DNA of 64,000 bases. Origin: Rhodospirillales bacterium. GTDB lineage: Bacteria > Pseudomonadota > Alphaproteobacteria > Kiloniellales > JACOMY01. Of this stretch, positions 36,197-45,234 are shown one piece after another. The stretch lies in contig JACOMY010000025.1 of the NCBI GenBank assembly GCA_014324045.1, positions 58,618-122,617 on the forward strand, given 5' to 3'. The notes beneath the pieces are model-generated. The model did no database searches. It saw nothing but the letters and a program-made list of their open reading frames with translations, and was not told the origin of the DNA. The position numbers and the translations under genes are program-made. How positions within the stretch are numbered: position 1 is the stretch's first letter; every line of letters begins with the position of its first letter.

Positions 36197-37201
36197 GTGC
36201 CCTCAGTCGAGGTCATCGGCAGTGGCGTGACCGGTCTCACCGCAGCCCTGGTGCTGGCCGAGCGTGAATTTTCGGTTCGGCTGATTACGGCCAGCCAGGG
36301 ACCGGATCGGGATTGCTGTTCCTGGTGGGCTGGTGGCATGCTGTCCTTCGAATGCGAGCTGGAGGCGGCAGAGCCGTCGATCGGAACTCTCGGCCGAGAG
36401 AGCCTTGCCTTCTGGCGCGAGCACGTCGATGTTATCCTGGCTGGCTCCCTGGTGGTGGCGCCGCGCCGCGACCAGGCGGACCTCGACCGATTCGCACGAC
36501 TGACCAAGGGCTGGACCTGCGTAGAGGGCGACCGCCTTGCCGCCCTAGAACCGGACCTGGGCGGACGCTTCCGCCGCGGCCTTTTCTACGAGAGCGAGGG
36601 TCACCTCGACCCTCGCCGTGCCCTGCACAGCCTCTGGGAGCAGCTGCGCGCCAAGGGCGCCACTCTGGAGCCCGGCCGCCGTCTCTCCGGCGCAGAGCTG
36701 CAAGCCGCTCCAAAGGCTGACTGGCGGATCGACTGCCGCGGTCTTGCCGCACGGGACGCTCTGCCCGACCTGCGCGGCGTAAAGGGCGAGATGCTGATCC
36801 TGCGCAGCAAGGACATCCGCCTCGCACGTCCGGTACGCCTGCTGCATCCCCGCTTTCCCCTCTACATCGTGCCGCGCGAGGAGGATCTCTTCATGGTTGG
36901 CGCGACCATGATCGAGACCGAAGACCGCAGCCACATCGCCGCCCGCTCTCTGGTCGAACTGCTGTCCAGCGCCTATGCACTGCATCCGGCGCTGGGCGAA
37001 GCGCAGGTGGTCGAGATCGGCGTCGATGCTCGCCCTGCCTTTCCCGACAACCTGCCGCGGATTCGGCGCGCTGGGCGCACGCTTTTCATCAACGGCAGCT
37101 ACCGGCATGGCTTTCTGGCGTCCCCGGCCTTGGCGAGGCGGGCGGCGGAATGGCTGTTGCATGGAAACTGCGACCCGGAGGTAATGGATGCTCGGAGGTA
37201 A
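36197..37201 (+). CDS. thiO: Glycine oxidase ThiO
   Basis: 334 residues, FAD-dependent amine oxidase making iminoglycine (dehydroglycine) for the thiazole ring of thiamine. A GTG start follows GGGGAGAAGAAC. The FAD loop is VEVIGSGVTGLTAALVLAE. The C-terminal end shows DARPAFPDNLPRI and FINGSYRHGFLASPALAR, the block that closes over the flavin in this family. First gene behind the TPP riboswitch, 3 bases from thiS. A 15-base direct repeat spans its end. Confidence 0.9.
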   Translation: MPSVEVIGSGVTGLTAALVLAEREFSVRLITASQGPDRDCCSWWAGGMLSFECELEAAEPSIGTLGRESLAFWREHVDVILAGSLVVAPRRDQADLDRFARLTKGWTCVEGDRLAALEPDLGGRFRRGLFYESEGHLDPRRALHSLWEQLRAKGATLEPGRRLSGAELQAAPKADWRIDCRGLAARDALPDLRGVKGEMLILRSKDIRLARPVRLLHPRFPLYIVPREEDLFMVGATMIETEDRSHIAARSLVELLSSAYALHPALGEAQVVEIGVDARPAFPDNLPRIRRAGRTLFINGSYRHGFLASPALARRAAEWLLHGNCDPEVMDARR

Positions 37202-37204
37202 TGG

Positions 37205-37402
37205 ATGACGGTGACGGTGAACGGCCGGCCGCATGAGACCGAGGCGGCCAGCCTGCAAGATCTGCTCGAAGAACTAGGCTTTGCCGGGCGCAAGGTTGCG
37301 ACCGCGCTGAACGGCGACTTCGTCCGCGCGAGCCTGCGGGGCGAGACCGTTTTGAACGACGGCGACGCCGTAGAGGTTGTCGTGCCGATGCAGGGAGGCT
37401 GA
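37205..37402 (+). CDS. thiS: Sulfur carrier protein ThiS
   Basis: 65 residues with ubiquitin-like fold. The C-terminal Gly-Gly (VVPMQGG) is the site adenylated by ThiF and charged with sulfur as thiocarboxylate, which then feeds ThiG. The [11 protein letters not shown] start and [10 protein letters not shown] block are typical. Its ribosome binding site is duplicated by a 15-base direct repeat: two copies of GGAGG precede the ATG. No thiF gene is in the window. Confidence 0.93.
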   Translation: MTVTVNGRPHETEAASLQDLLEELGFAGRKVATALNGDFVRASLRGETVLNDGDAVEVVVPMQGG

Positions 37403-37407
37403 TCCCC

Positions 37408-38193
37408 ATGGCATTGCAGTTCTACGGCGCGGAGATCGGCTCGCGCCTCATGCTCGGCAGCGCGCTCTATCCCTCGCCGGAGATTCTGCGCCGTTCGATC
37501 GCGGCGTCGGGTGCGGAGATCGTCACCCTGTCCCTCCGGCGCGAGACCGCTGCCGGCCGCGAGAGCGCCGTCCTGGTATCGCTGATCGAAGAGGCCGCGG
37601 TCAGGGTTTTGCCCAACACCGCCGGCTGTCACAGCGTCAAGGAAGCCGTCACCACCGCCCAAATGGCGCGCGAAATTTTCGATACGCCCTGGATCAAGCT
37701 GGAGGTGGTCGGCGAGGAAGACACCTTGGCCCCCGACCCTTTCGGCCTGGTCGAGGCCGCCCGCATCCTGACCGAAGACGGCTTCCAGGTCTTCCCCTAC
37801 ACGACCGAGGATCTGGTGGTGGCTGAGGCCTTGTTGGACGCAGGCTGTAAAGTACTAATGCCTTGGGGGGCGCCCATCGGCAGCGGCCGGGGCCTGAACA
37901 ATCCCTACGGTCTGCGCAGCCTACGCCAACACTTCCCCGAGGTTCCGCTCGTGATCGACGCCGGCATCGGCTTGCCGTCCCATGCCGCCCAAGCCATGGA
38001 GTTGGGCTACGACGCAATCCTCTTGAACACTGCCGTGGCCAAGGCCGGCGACCCGGTCGCCATGGCCAGTGCCTTCGCCAAGGCCATCGAAGCCGGCCGC
38101 CAGGCTTTCGAGGCCGAACCGATGGCGGAGCGCGACATGGCCAGCCCCTCCACGCCCTTGGTCGGCCTCCCTTTCTCTATGCCGGAGTCTTAG
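37408..38193 (+). CDS. thiG: Thiazole synthase ThiG
   Basis: 261 residues. It joins deoxyxylulose 5-phosphate, dehydroglycine and the ThiS thiocarboxylate into the thiazole phosphate. The Schiff-base Lys is in [19 protein letters not shown]. Phosphate-binding parts [18 protein letters not shown] and [19 protein letters not shown] are complete. The length is that of normal ThiG, with no fusion to ThiS. thiE follows directly. Confidence 0.95.
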   Translation: MALQFYGAEIGSRLMLGSALYPSPEILRRSIAASGAEIVTLSLRRETAAGRESAVLVSLIEEAAVRVLPNTAGCHSVKEAVTTAQMAREIFDTPWIKLEVVGEEDTLAPDPFGLVEAARILTEDGFQVFPYTTEDLVVAEALLDAGCKVLMPWGAPIGSGRGLNNPYGLRSLRQHFPEVPLVIDAGIGLPSHAAQAMELGYDAILLNTAVAKAGDPVAMASAFAKAIEAGRQAFEAEPMAERDMASPSTPLVGLPFSMPES

Positions 38194-38799
38194 GTGCTCG
38201 CCCCCTTCTACCTGATTGTCGATGGCACCCACTGGCTGGAGCGCTTCCTGCCTCTGGGATTGCAACTGGTACAGCTGCGCATCAAGGACCGCCCGAACGC
38301 AGAGCTGCGCCGGGAGATCGCCCGCGCCCGCGGCCTCTGTGTCCAGACCGGCTGTCAGCTGATCGTGAACGACCACTGGCGCTTGGCGCTGGATCTCGGT
38401 TGCGATTACATCCACTTGGGCCAGGAAGACTTGAACGAAGCCGACCTTACGGCTATCCGCGCAGCGAAGCTAAAGCTGGGTATCTCCAGCCACAGCAAGC
38501 GGGAACTGGAACGTGCCCTTTCGCTCGCCCCCGACTACCTGGCGCTGGGCCCCATCTATCCGACGACCCTGAAGGCCATGCGCTGGGCGCCGCAGGGACT
38601 GGAGAAGATCGGCATCTGGAAGCAATGCATCGGCGCCCTTCCGTTAGTGGCCATCGGCGGCCTCACGGTCGAGCGCGCGGCCGGCACCTTCGCAGCCGGT
38701 GCCGATTCCTGCTGTGTCGTGACCGATGTGCTAAGAGCAGAAGATCCGGAGGCCCGCCTAAGCGCCTGGCTCGACGCCGCAGCCAAGGCGACCGCGTAG
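38194..38799 (+). CDS. thiE: Thiamine phosphate synthase ThiE
   Basis: 201 residues, TIM-barrel enzyme that couples the thiazole and pyrimidine phosphates. GTG start directly after the thiG stop (TAGGTG). QLRIKDRP gives the pyrimidine-site Lys, LIVNDHWRLALDLGCDYIHLG the diphosphate site, and LALGPIYPTTLKA the thiazole loop. The end PLVAIGGLTVERA is normal. Tail-to-tail overlap of 42 bases with meaB on the other strand. Confidence 0.9.
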   Translation: MLAPFYLIVDGTHWLERFLPLGLQLVQLRIKDRPNAELRREIARARGLCVQTGCQLIVNDHWRLALDLGCDYIHLGQEDLNEADLTAIRAAKLKLGISSHSKRELERALSLAPDYLALGPIYPTTLKAMRWAPQGLEKIGIWKQCIGALPLVAIGGLTVERAAGTFAAGADSCCVVTDVLRAEDPEARLSAWLDAAAKATA

Positions 38800-39714
38800 C
38801 CCCGCCAGGGCGGCGAAGGGAGAGCCCATCGAGGCCGGCAGCGGCCCCAGTTTTTCCAACCCTTGCCGTCCATAGTCGGCAAGGATCGCCTGCCGCAGCC
38901 ATTGCCGACCCTGGCTTGCCCGCTGCGCTGCCAGAGCGTCGCGCTCTTTCAAGTGCGCCAGATGCGAATCGGCCAGCGCTAACAGCCGCCCGGCCGCTCC
39001 GGTCTGCTGCGCCGCCAGGGCGATACAGGCCACGCTCCAGCCGTCTAGCGGTGGGCTCAAACCCACCGCGGCCTTGAGGTCGGCCAGGGCACGCTCTGCG
39101 GCGGCCCCCAGATCGGCCTTGGTCACGACGGCGATGTGCGGAATCTCGACGATACCGGCCTTCATGAACTGCACGGCGTCACCCGACGCCGGTTGCACGC
39201 AGAAGATTACCGTGTCGGCCATATCGGCGACATCGGTCTCCGACTGCCCCACCCCCACGGTCTCCACCAGCACCAGGTCGTAGAGTGCGCGCAGCAGCGT
39301 AATCGCCGGGAAGGCCTCGTCGGCAAGGCCGCCCAGGCGGCTGCGCGCGGCCATCGAACGAACGAAGCAGTCACGGTCGCCCGCCGGACTCATGACCCGC
39401 AGACGGTCGCCCAGCAGAGCCCCGCCACTGCGCCGCGACGAGGGATCGATCGCTAGCACGGCGACTCGCCGCCCGCTGGCCCGAGCCGCCTTCAGCAGCG
39501 CACCGGTCAAGGTCGACTTGCCCACGCCCGGCGGACCGGTGATGCCCAAGACCTGACCGCCGCCGGCGCGCCCCAGCTGCCAGGCCTGCCCCAAGAGCGC
39601 CAAGCTCGCTTCCGCCTCGGGCCGGACCTCCAGCTGCGCCAAGGCGGCGGCAACGGCGGCCTTGCCGCCTTGTTTCAGATCGCCGACGCGATCCAGTGCC
39701 TCAATAGCGTTCAT
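38758..39714 (-). CDS. meaB: Methylmalonyl-CoA mutase-associated GTPase MeaB
   Basis: 318 residues from ATG 39714. G3E-type P-loop GTPase that guards loading and rescue of the B12-dependent methylmalonyl-CoA mutase. Walker A is GITGPPGVGKSTLTGALL, followed by LAIDPSSRRSGGALLGDRLRV and VETVGVGQSETDVADMAD, the GTPase switch region. The base motif is VVTKADLG. The mutase genes are not in the window. The C-terminal 42 bases overlap the thiE end. Confidence 0.92.
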   Translation of the reverse strand: MNAIEALDRVGDLKQGGKAAVAAALAQLEVRPEAEASLALLGQAWQLGRAGGGQVLGITGPPGVGKSTLTGALLKAARASGRRVAVLAIDPSSRRSGGALLGDRLRVMSPAGDRDCFVRSMAARSRLGGLADEAFPAITLLRALYDLVLVETVGVGQSETDVADMADTVIFCVQPASGDAVQFMKAGIVEIPHIAVVTKADLGAAAERALADLKAAVGLSPPLDGWSVACIALAAQQTGAAGRLLALADSHLAHLKERDALAAQRASQGRQWLRQAILADYGRQGLEKLGPLPASMGSPFAALAGLRGRLGCGVEPGA

Positions 39715-39806
39715 GCCCCCTGTCAACACGGTCGGGGCGACGGGGTCAAGGCAGGCCGCCTCCAGGAATTTCTACGCCTATCGGACTGCGCGAAGAGGAG
39801 AAGACC

Positions 39807-41213
39807 TCAAAGGCGGATGATCTTGCCCGGGTTCATCAGGCCCTGCGGATCCAGCGCTTGCTTGATCGCCCGCATCGTCGCCAAGGCATCGCCGTGTTCC
39901 TTCGCAAGCAAATCGATCTTGCCATAGCCGATGCCATGCTCGCCGGTACAGGTACCGCCCATGGCGAGCGCCCGCGAGACCATGCTGTCGTTAAGCGCTC
40001 GCACCGCCGCCCATTCCTCTTCGCTGTCGGGATCGAGCAGACAGGTCAGGTGAAAGTTGCCGTCGCCGACATGCCCGACGATGGGTGCCAGAATTCCCCG
40101 CTCCAGGATTTCCCTTTTCGTTTCCAGAATGCACTCGGCAAGCCGAGAGATCGGCACGCAGACGTCGGTTACCCAAGCCATCGAGCCGACCCGCAGGGAC
40201 TTGGCGGCGTAGAAAGCGTCGTGCCGAGCCTGCCAAAGCCGGGCACGCTCCTCGGCCTGCATGGTCCATTGAAAGCCATGTCCGCCGTTGTCTCCGGCCA
40301 ATTCGCCGACGATCGCCGCCTGCTCCTCGGTCCAATTGGCAGTACCGTGGAACTCCAAGAACAGCGTCGGCAGAACCGGATAGTCCAGCTTCGAATAGCG
40401 ATTGACGGCATCGATCTGGACCTCATCCAATAGCTCGATGCGGGCGATGGGAATGCCCATCTGGATGGTCTGGATCACCGTCATGACCGCGCCTTCCAAG
40501 CTCTCGAAGGAGCAGACGGCCGCCGCGATCGATTCGGGGATGCCGCGCAAACGCAGACGCGCCTCGGTAACAATCCCCAAGGTTCCCTCGGAGCCAACCA
40601 TAAGGCGCGTCAGATCGTAGCCGGCAGAGGACTTGCGTGCCCGCCCCCCGGTCCGCACCACGCGCCCATCGGCTAGCACGACGGTCAGGCCCAAAACGTT
40701 CTCGCGCATTGTGCCGTAGCGCACCGCGTTGGTTCCGGAAGCCCCAGTCGCAATCATGCCGCCTAGGGACGCATCGGCGCCCGGATCGATCGGAAACATA
40801 AGGCCGTCGTGGCGCACATACTCATTCAGCTGCTTTCGCGTAACGCCCGCTTGCACCAGGCAATCGAGGTCCTCGGCATTGACCTCCAGGACCGCGTTCA
40901 TCTGGCTGACATCGATGGAGATACCACCATGTAACGCCGCGATGTGGCCTTCGAGCGAGGTACCGGTGCCGAAGGCCACCATCGGCACACCATGCGCGGC
41001 ACAGATTGTCACCGCCCTAGAGACCTCTTCCGTGCTCTGGGCGAAGACGACGGCGTCCGGCAAGCCCTCATGCGAAGTCACGTCGCGACCGTGATGCTCA
41101 CGCACCGCAACGGCCGTCGAAAGGCGTGTACCGAATGTGGCCTTCAAGTCTGCGATCGCGCTGACCAAGATTTCCGCGCTGGCGCGTGGACGTATTGTGC
41201 TAGCGGCTGTCAT
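39807..41213 (-). CDS. FAD-linked oxidase, D-lactate dehydrogenase/GlcD type
   Basis: 468 residues. The PCMH-type FAD domain includes MVAFGTGTSLEGHIAALHGG and GADASLGGMIATGASGTNA, with RLMVGSEGTLGIVTEARLRL. The C-terminal oxidase domain has VGHVGDGNFHLTCLLDPDS and GTCTGEHGIGYGK, the usual substrate and FAD-contacting ends. The best match by pattern is cytochrome-linked D-lactate dehydrogenase, although D-2-hydroxyglutarate or glycolate as substrate cannot be excluded. No iron-sulfur subunit (GlcF) lies next to it. Confidence 0.87.
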   Translation of the reverse strand: MTAASTIRPRASAEILVSAIADLKATFGTRLSTAVAVREHHGRDVTSHEGLPDAVVFAQSTEEVSRAVTICAAHGVPMVAFGTGTSLEGHIAALHGGISIDVSQMNAVLEVNAEDLDCLVQAGVTRKQLNEYVRHDGLMFPIDPGADASLGGMIATGASGTNAVRYGTMRENVLGLTVVLADGRVVRTGGRARKSSAGYDLTRLMVGSEGTLGIVTEARLRLRGIPESIAAAVCSFESLEGAVMTVIQTIQMGIPIARIELLDEVQIDAVNRYSKLDYPVLPTLFLEFHGTANWTEEQAAIVGELAGDNGGHGFQWTMQAEERARLWQARHDAFYAAKSLRVGSMAWVTDVCVPISRLAECILETKREILERGILAPIVGHVGDGNFHLTCLLDPDSEEEWAAVRALNDSMVSRALAMGGTCTGEHGIGYGKIDLLAKEHGDALATMRAIKQALDPQGLMNPGKIIRL

Positions 41214-41600
41214 GGTTTCAGTTCCCGCATCGCGATAATGGTGCTTTATAGCAGACCGATCCTAGATCGGCCCAGACAAGCCTCGGCGCAGCTCGTTTTG
41301 AAATTGCGCAGCAGGGCTTCCCCGTCCAGCCCAGCCGAAGCCAAGCAACCGCCGACGGCCCGAACCGGCCCTGCCGACGGCAAAGCGCAGGACCTCCGGC
41401 GCGCCCAGAAAGACCGCATCCAGCCGACCGAAGCGGAAAGCATCGGCCAAGCTGGCCGGCCATACTCGGGGATCGCGCCGATAGCAAACAAGAAAAGCGC
41501 GACTGCGGATAACCTCCGCAATCACGCTTTCTGTAGCTCCGTCCTTACCGATTCGCGCTCTATCGCCGGAAGCGATGCGTTCGGGTTGGCCTCGGACACA
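41214..41600. other. About 390 bases with no recognised gene
   Basis: Minus-strand frames between 41246 and 41525 stay open and contain one protein-like stretch (SLADAFRFGRLDAVFLGAP) that loosely recalls a periplasmic-binding or uroporphyrinogen synthase segment. No start, no full domain and no confident match; probably a decayed fragment. Confidence 0.35.
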
Positions 41601-41630
41601 GACTCTTGAGGAAGCGATTCCCCAAGAGTC
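41601..41630 (-). terminator. Stem-loop downstream of cspA
   Basis: Arms GACTCTTG (41601-41608) and CAAGAGTC (41623-41630) form an 8 bp stem with a 14-base loop, 24 bases after the cspA stop. A clear T-run is missing on the minus strand, so intrinsic termination is only possible; RNA 3' end protection is another option. Confidence 0.45.
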
Positions 41631-41653
41631 GGATCCCCAGAATCGGGAGCGCT

Positions 41654-41863
41654 TTAGATGGCCTTCAGGTTAACGGCGGCCATCTTGCCCTTACGGGGAT
41701 CGCGCTCCAGATCGAAGCTAACCTTCTGGCCCTCGTTGGGTGCGCTCATGCCGGAGCGCTCGACGGCGCTGATATGAACGAAGACGTCGGCTCCGCCCTC
41801 GTCGGGCTGAATGAAACCGTAGCCCTTGGTGGCATTGAACCACTTAACCGTACCGGTAGACAT
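41654..41863 (-). CDS. Cold-shock protein of the CspA family
   Basis: 69 residues, a single cold-shock beta-barrel. RNP1-like [10 protein letters not shown] and RNP2-like VFVHISAV are seen, with the usual [11 protein letters not shown] start. It binds single-stranded RNA and DNA, melting RNA structure. It lies 53 bases downstream of rhlE on the same strand; both act on RNA structure in the cold, so a shared transcript is likely. AAAGGAAAGTC precedes the ATG. Confidence 0.93.
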   Translation of the reverse strand: MSTGTVKWFNATKGYGFIQPDEGGADVFVHISAVERSGMSAPNEGQKVSFDLERDPRKGKMAAVNLKAI

Positions 41864-41916
41864 GTTGACTTTCCTTTCGTTACGAGACCTGTTGTGAGAG
41901 ATGCGCTGGGTTGACC

Positions 41917-43200
41917 TTAAGCCGCAGCATGTTGTGCGCTTTGCCGACTTTTCTGCAACTGTCGGCGACGCGGGCGCCTCCGCTTGAGAGGGGCATTGCC
42001 GTCTTCGGCGGTGGCATGCTGTTTGGATCGACCGGCTGACCGGATCGGCTGCCCTGAGAGTTTGCGCCGACGGGGCAGCTTCGCCTTCTTCGGCGCTTGC
42101 GGTCGTGGCAACAAGGTCCGGCCGATCAACCCTTCGATAGCACCAAGCATCCCGTATTCGGCAGGATCGACCAAAGAGACCGCCTCACCGCTAGCGCCGG
42201 CACGCGCCGTGCGGCCAATGCGATGGACATAGGTCTCAGGTACATTCGGCAGCTCGTAGTTGAAGACGTGACTGACCCCTTCAATGTTGATGCCACGCGC
42301 CGCAATGTCGGTCGCCACCAAGGTGCGCAGGCGGCCCTCCTTAAACGCCACGAGTGTGCGCTCGCGCTGATCCTGGGTCTTGTCTCCGTGGCTCGCCATT
42401 GCCGATAGCCGTTCACCCGCGAGGTGGCGGCTTAGGCGATCCGCGCTCCGCTTGGTCCGGGTGAAAACGATGGCACGCTCGACTCCCGTTTCGCGCAGCA
42501 GCACCGTCAGGGTCTGGCACTTCTGCGATGCAGGAACTGCGACCACACGCTGCTCAATACGCTCGATCGGAGCAGCAACGGTGGCCACGGCCACCTCGAC
42601 CGGATCCTGCATGAACTCGTCCGCCAGCGCGCGGATTTGCTTCGGCATAGTGGCCGAGAAGAGCACCGTCTGCCGGATCCGCGGCAGGGCCTTCAGAATC
42701 TGGCGCACCGTCGGCAGAAAACCCTTGTCCAGCATCTGGTCGGCCTCGTCCAGCACCAGGGTGGAAAAGGCACCGAGATCCAGAATGGCATTAGTCATGT
42801 AGTCCAGCAAGCGTCCGGGGGTCGCAACCAAGATATCGGGACCGCCTTTCAGTGCACGCAATTGCAAGCGTGCGCTGGCCCCACCGATCACTAGAGTGGA
42901 AGAGATCTGCAAGAAGCGCGCATAGCGCCTCGATGCCTCTTCGATCTGTGCACCGAGCTCGCGCGTGGGCGACAGGATGAGAGCGCGCTTGCGCGGGCCA
43001 CGCGCAGCCATTTCATGCAGCAGTGGCAGCAGGAAAGCTGCCGTCTTGCCGGTCCCGGTCTGGGCGATACCGACAAGATCTCTCTTCTCGAGCAGTGGAC
43101 CGATTGCGGCGGATTGGATTGGAGTTGTTTCGGAATAACCCTCATGATCGAGGGCACGCAACAAAGGCTCGGCTAGGCCGAGATCGCTGAAAGAAGTCAA
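41917..43200 (-). CDS. DEAD-box RNA helicase (RhlE type)
   Basis: 427 residues. Motifs in order: Q motif ([13 protein letters not shown]), I ([11 protein letters not shown]), Ia (PTRELGAQI), II ([10 protein letters not shown]), III (FSATMP), IV ([14 protein letters not shown]), V ([14 protein letters not shown]) and VI ([12 protein letters not shown]). The last 60 residues are basic and low complexity ([14 protein letters not shown]), typical of RhlE/DeaD C-terminal RNA-binding tails. Starts at a family-like [14 protein letters not shown]. Likely role is ribosome assembly or RNA decay, especially in cold, next to cspA. Confidence 0.92.
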   Translation of the reverse strand: MTSFSDLGLAEPLLRALDHEGYSETTPIQSAAIGPLLEKRDLVGIAQTGTGKTAAFLLPLLHEMAARGPRKRALILSPTRELGAQIEEASRRYARFLQISSTLVIGGASARLQLRALKGGPDILVATPGRLLDYMTNAILDLGAFSTLVLDEADQMLDKGFLPTVRQILKALPRIRQTVLFSATMPKQIRALADEFMQDPVEVAVATVAAPIERIEQRVVAVPASQKCQTLTVLLRETGVERAIVFTRTKRSADRLSRHLAGERLSAMASHGDKTQDQRERTLVAFKEGRLRTLVATDIAARGINIEGVSHVFNYELPNVPETYVHRIGRTARAGASGEAVSLVDPAEYGMLGAIEGLIGRTLLPRPQAPKKAKLPRRRKLSGQPIRSAGRSKQHATAEDGNAPLKRRRPRRRQLQKSRQSAQHAAA

Positions 43201-43565
43201 GCTCTTGCTTTCTAAAGACCAGAGGACGACGCAATTCGGGCAATCGCACTGCCTCGGCTATGGCTTCGGTAAGGAAGTCTGCGTAGTCAACTGCCCGGGC
43301 TGCGAGCCCTCTTTTGGGCTCCGCAAGACCTGAGATCACGTCGCTTGCGGCGATCCTCAGACCCTGTGCGGTCCTTCGCTATCTTCACCCAAAGGGTGGT
43401 CTACGCGCGAAGCACCTGTAAACACAATAATGGAGGCGGTCCGGAAAAGGCAAGAGACTATTTCTTCCGAGAGAGCTGCTGCCCGTCCCCTACATACCAT
43501 CTACGTTGCGAGCGCAAGGCTAGGCGTTTAGCTTCCTCGGCAGAGGACAGCGGGGAGGACTCAGC
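43201..43565. other. 365-base divergent intergenic region
   Basis: Lies between the rhlE start (minus) and mtnA start (plus). No ORF resembles a protein. It should hold both promoters, and for a cold-shock helicase a long 5' leader would be expected. I see no SAM riboswitch before mtnA. Confidence 0.4.
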
Positions 43566-44666
43566 ATGCGCGTCGGAGACCGAAACTATCGGACCATTTG
43601 GCTAGCCGACGATGGCGAAACCGTTGCCGTGATCGACCAGACTAGACTGCCCCACCGCTTCGAACACCTCGCTCTGACTTCTTGCGAGGATGCCGCCAAG
43701 GCCATTGAACGCATGGCAGTCCGCGGCGCCCCTCTGATCGGCGCCACCGCAGCCTATGGAATCGCCTTGGCGATGCGCAGCTCCCCCACCGAGAGCGGGC
43801 TGCAGCAGGCCTACACACGCTTGCTAGCAACCCGCCCGACAGCAGTGAACCTCCGTTGGGCCTTGGAAGAGATGCTGGGAAGCCTGCGGGATTGCCCTCC
43901 GGAAGACCGCCAAAGCACCGCTTATGCGCGGGCCGCCGCCATTGCCGACGAAGACGTCGAGATCAACCGGGCAATCGGCCGCCACGGTCTCCCTCTCTTG
44001 CAAGAGATCGCTGCACGCAAGAATGGCGCCCAGGTGAATGTCTTGACCCACTGCAACGCTGGCTGGCTGGCAACGGTCGATTGGGGCACGGCGACCGCAC
44101 CGCTCTACAGGGCACAGGGCGAGGGCATCGCCCTACACGTCTGGGTCGACGAGACCCGCCCCCGCAATCAAGGCGCTTCTCTCACCGCCTGGGAACTGGG
44201 TCAACAGGGCATCCCTCACAGTGTGATAGCCGACAACACCGGCGGCCACCTGATGCAGCACGGGCTGGTCGACATCGTGATCACCGGCACCGACCGTACC
44301 ACCCGGACAGGTGATGTGGCAAACAAGATCGGCACCTACCTCAAGGCGCTCGCTGCCAAGGACAACGGCGTGCCCTTCTACGTCGCCCTGCCCTCGCCCA
44401 CCATCGACTTCGGCTTGACCGACGGTGTCGCCGAGATCCCCATCGAACAGCGCAACCCAGACGAAGTCGCCAAGATCACGGGCGAGACCGAAGCAGGCAC
44501 CATTGAGACCATCTCGGTCCTGCCGAAGGGATCGGCTGCGGTGAACTACGCTTTCGACGTTACGCCGGCACGTCTGGTGACCGGATTCATCACCGAGGCC
44601 GGCGTAGCGGAAGCGAGCGTCGAGGGCTTGGCAGATCTCTTCCCCGATCGAGCAACTACGTGCTAG
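43566..44666 (+). CDS. mtnA: Methylthioribose-1-phosphate isomerase
   Basis: 366 residues. Converts 5-methylthioribose 1-phosphate to methylthioribulose 1-phosphate in the methionine salvage pathway. Family blocks: RGAPLIGATAAYGIALAM, NVLTHCNAGWLATVDWGTA (catalytic Cys), VDETRPRNQGASLTAWEL and the catalytic Asp region IVITGTDRTTRTGDVANKIG. Related to eIF2B subunits, but the methylthioribose-specific Cys and Asp are both present. CGGGGAGGACTCAGC precedes the ATG. mtnK lies 570 bases away on the other strand; mtnB, mtnC and mtnD are not in the window. Confidence 0.95.
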   Translation: MRVGDRNYRTIWLADDGETVAVIDQTRLPHRFEHLALTSCEDAAKAIERMAVRGAPLIGATAAYGIALAMRSSPTESGLQQAYTRLLATRPTAVNLRWALEEMLGSLRDCPPEDRQSTAYARAAAIADEDVEINRAIGRHGLPLLQEIAARKNGAQVNVLTHCNAGWLATVDWGTATAPLYRAQGEGIALHVWVDETRPRNQGASLTAWELGQQGIPHSVIADNTGGHLMQHGLVDIVITGTDRTTRTGDVANKIGTYLKALAAKDNGVPFYVALPSPTIDFGLTDGVAEIPIEQRNPDEVAKITGETEAGTIETISVLPKGSAAVNYAFDVTPARLVTGFITEAGVAEASVEGLADLFPDRATTC

Positions 44667-45234
44667 TGGTTAAACATAAATCCGGACGTAAACACTAGGC
44701 TGGCGTTTATGGTACCGCTTTATGCATACCCTCGCCTATAACAAGAGACTGTCGGAGGTGTGGATGCCTTTGGCCAACTCATAGTCATAGCTTACGCCTC
44801 CCGACATCCTGCGGGATTTGTTGCCGGAGTCGGCGGTTTCGATCTTGCGCTCTGCACCCCAGATGAGGCCATTGAAAGAGGACACAACCAACTGCCAACT
44901 GCAGATCGCACGTCCGGTAGGCGATGGTGAGATCCCAAGATCTGCCCTATCGTATCTCTTGTCACGATACCTTTTTGGAATCCAAGGAGACTTCTCCGTT
45001 CAAATCGTTGGCATAAGAACCGCCGAGGATCACCCCCGGCATAAGCTGAATTGAAGCCGAGTGAGACGGCCTCGTAGGCTCCGAACCCATTGCGACTGTT
45101 GATATGCTTCGCCCTGAATAGTAAGTTCGACCAGGCTGCTCAGCTTGAGTGTTATCAAATCCGACTGCACTGGCTGTACTGGAGCAACACTCACAGCACA
45201 AACCGTAGTAGATCTGCGGAGAAGCCTCCGCACT
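44667..45234. other. 568 bases without an intact gene
   Basis: Lies between the convergent ends of mtnA and mtnK. A minus-strand frame reads MPGVILGGSYANDLNGEVSL and, further downstream, SGGVSYDYELAKGIHTSDSL before a stop. Both have the alternating pattern of outer-membrane porin strands, so a decayed porin fragment is possible. Not strong enough to call. Confidence 0.3.

Noticed and set aside
41246..41525. Minus-strand frames that recall uroporphyrinogen-III synthase or a binding protein
   Set aside because: Only one short stretch looks protein-like; not enough for a call.
43201..43565. SAM riboswitch before mtnA
   Set aside because: No SAM-I or SAM-II conserved core seen in the 365 bases.
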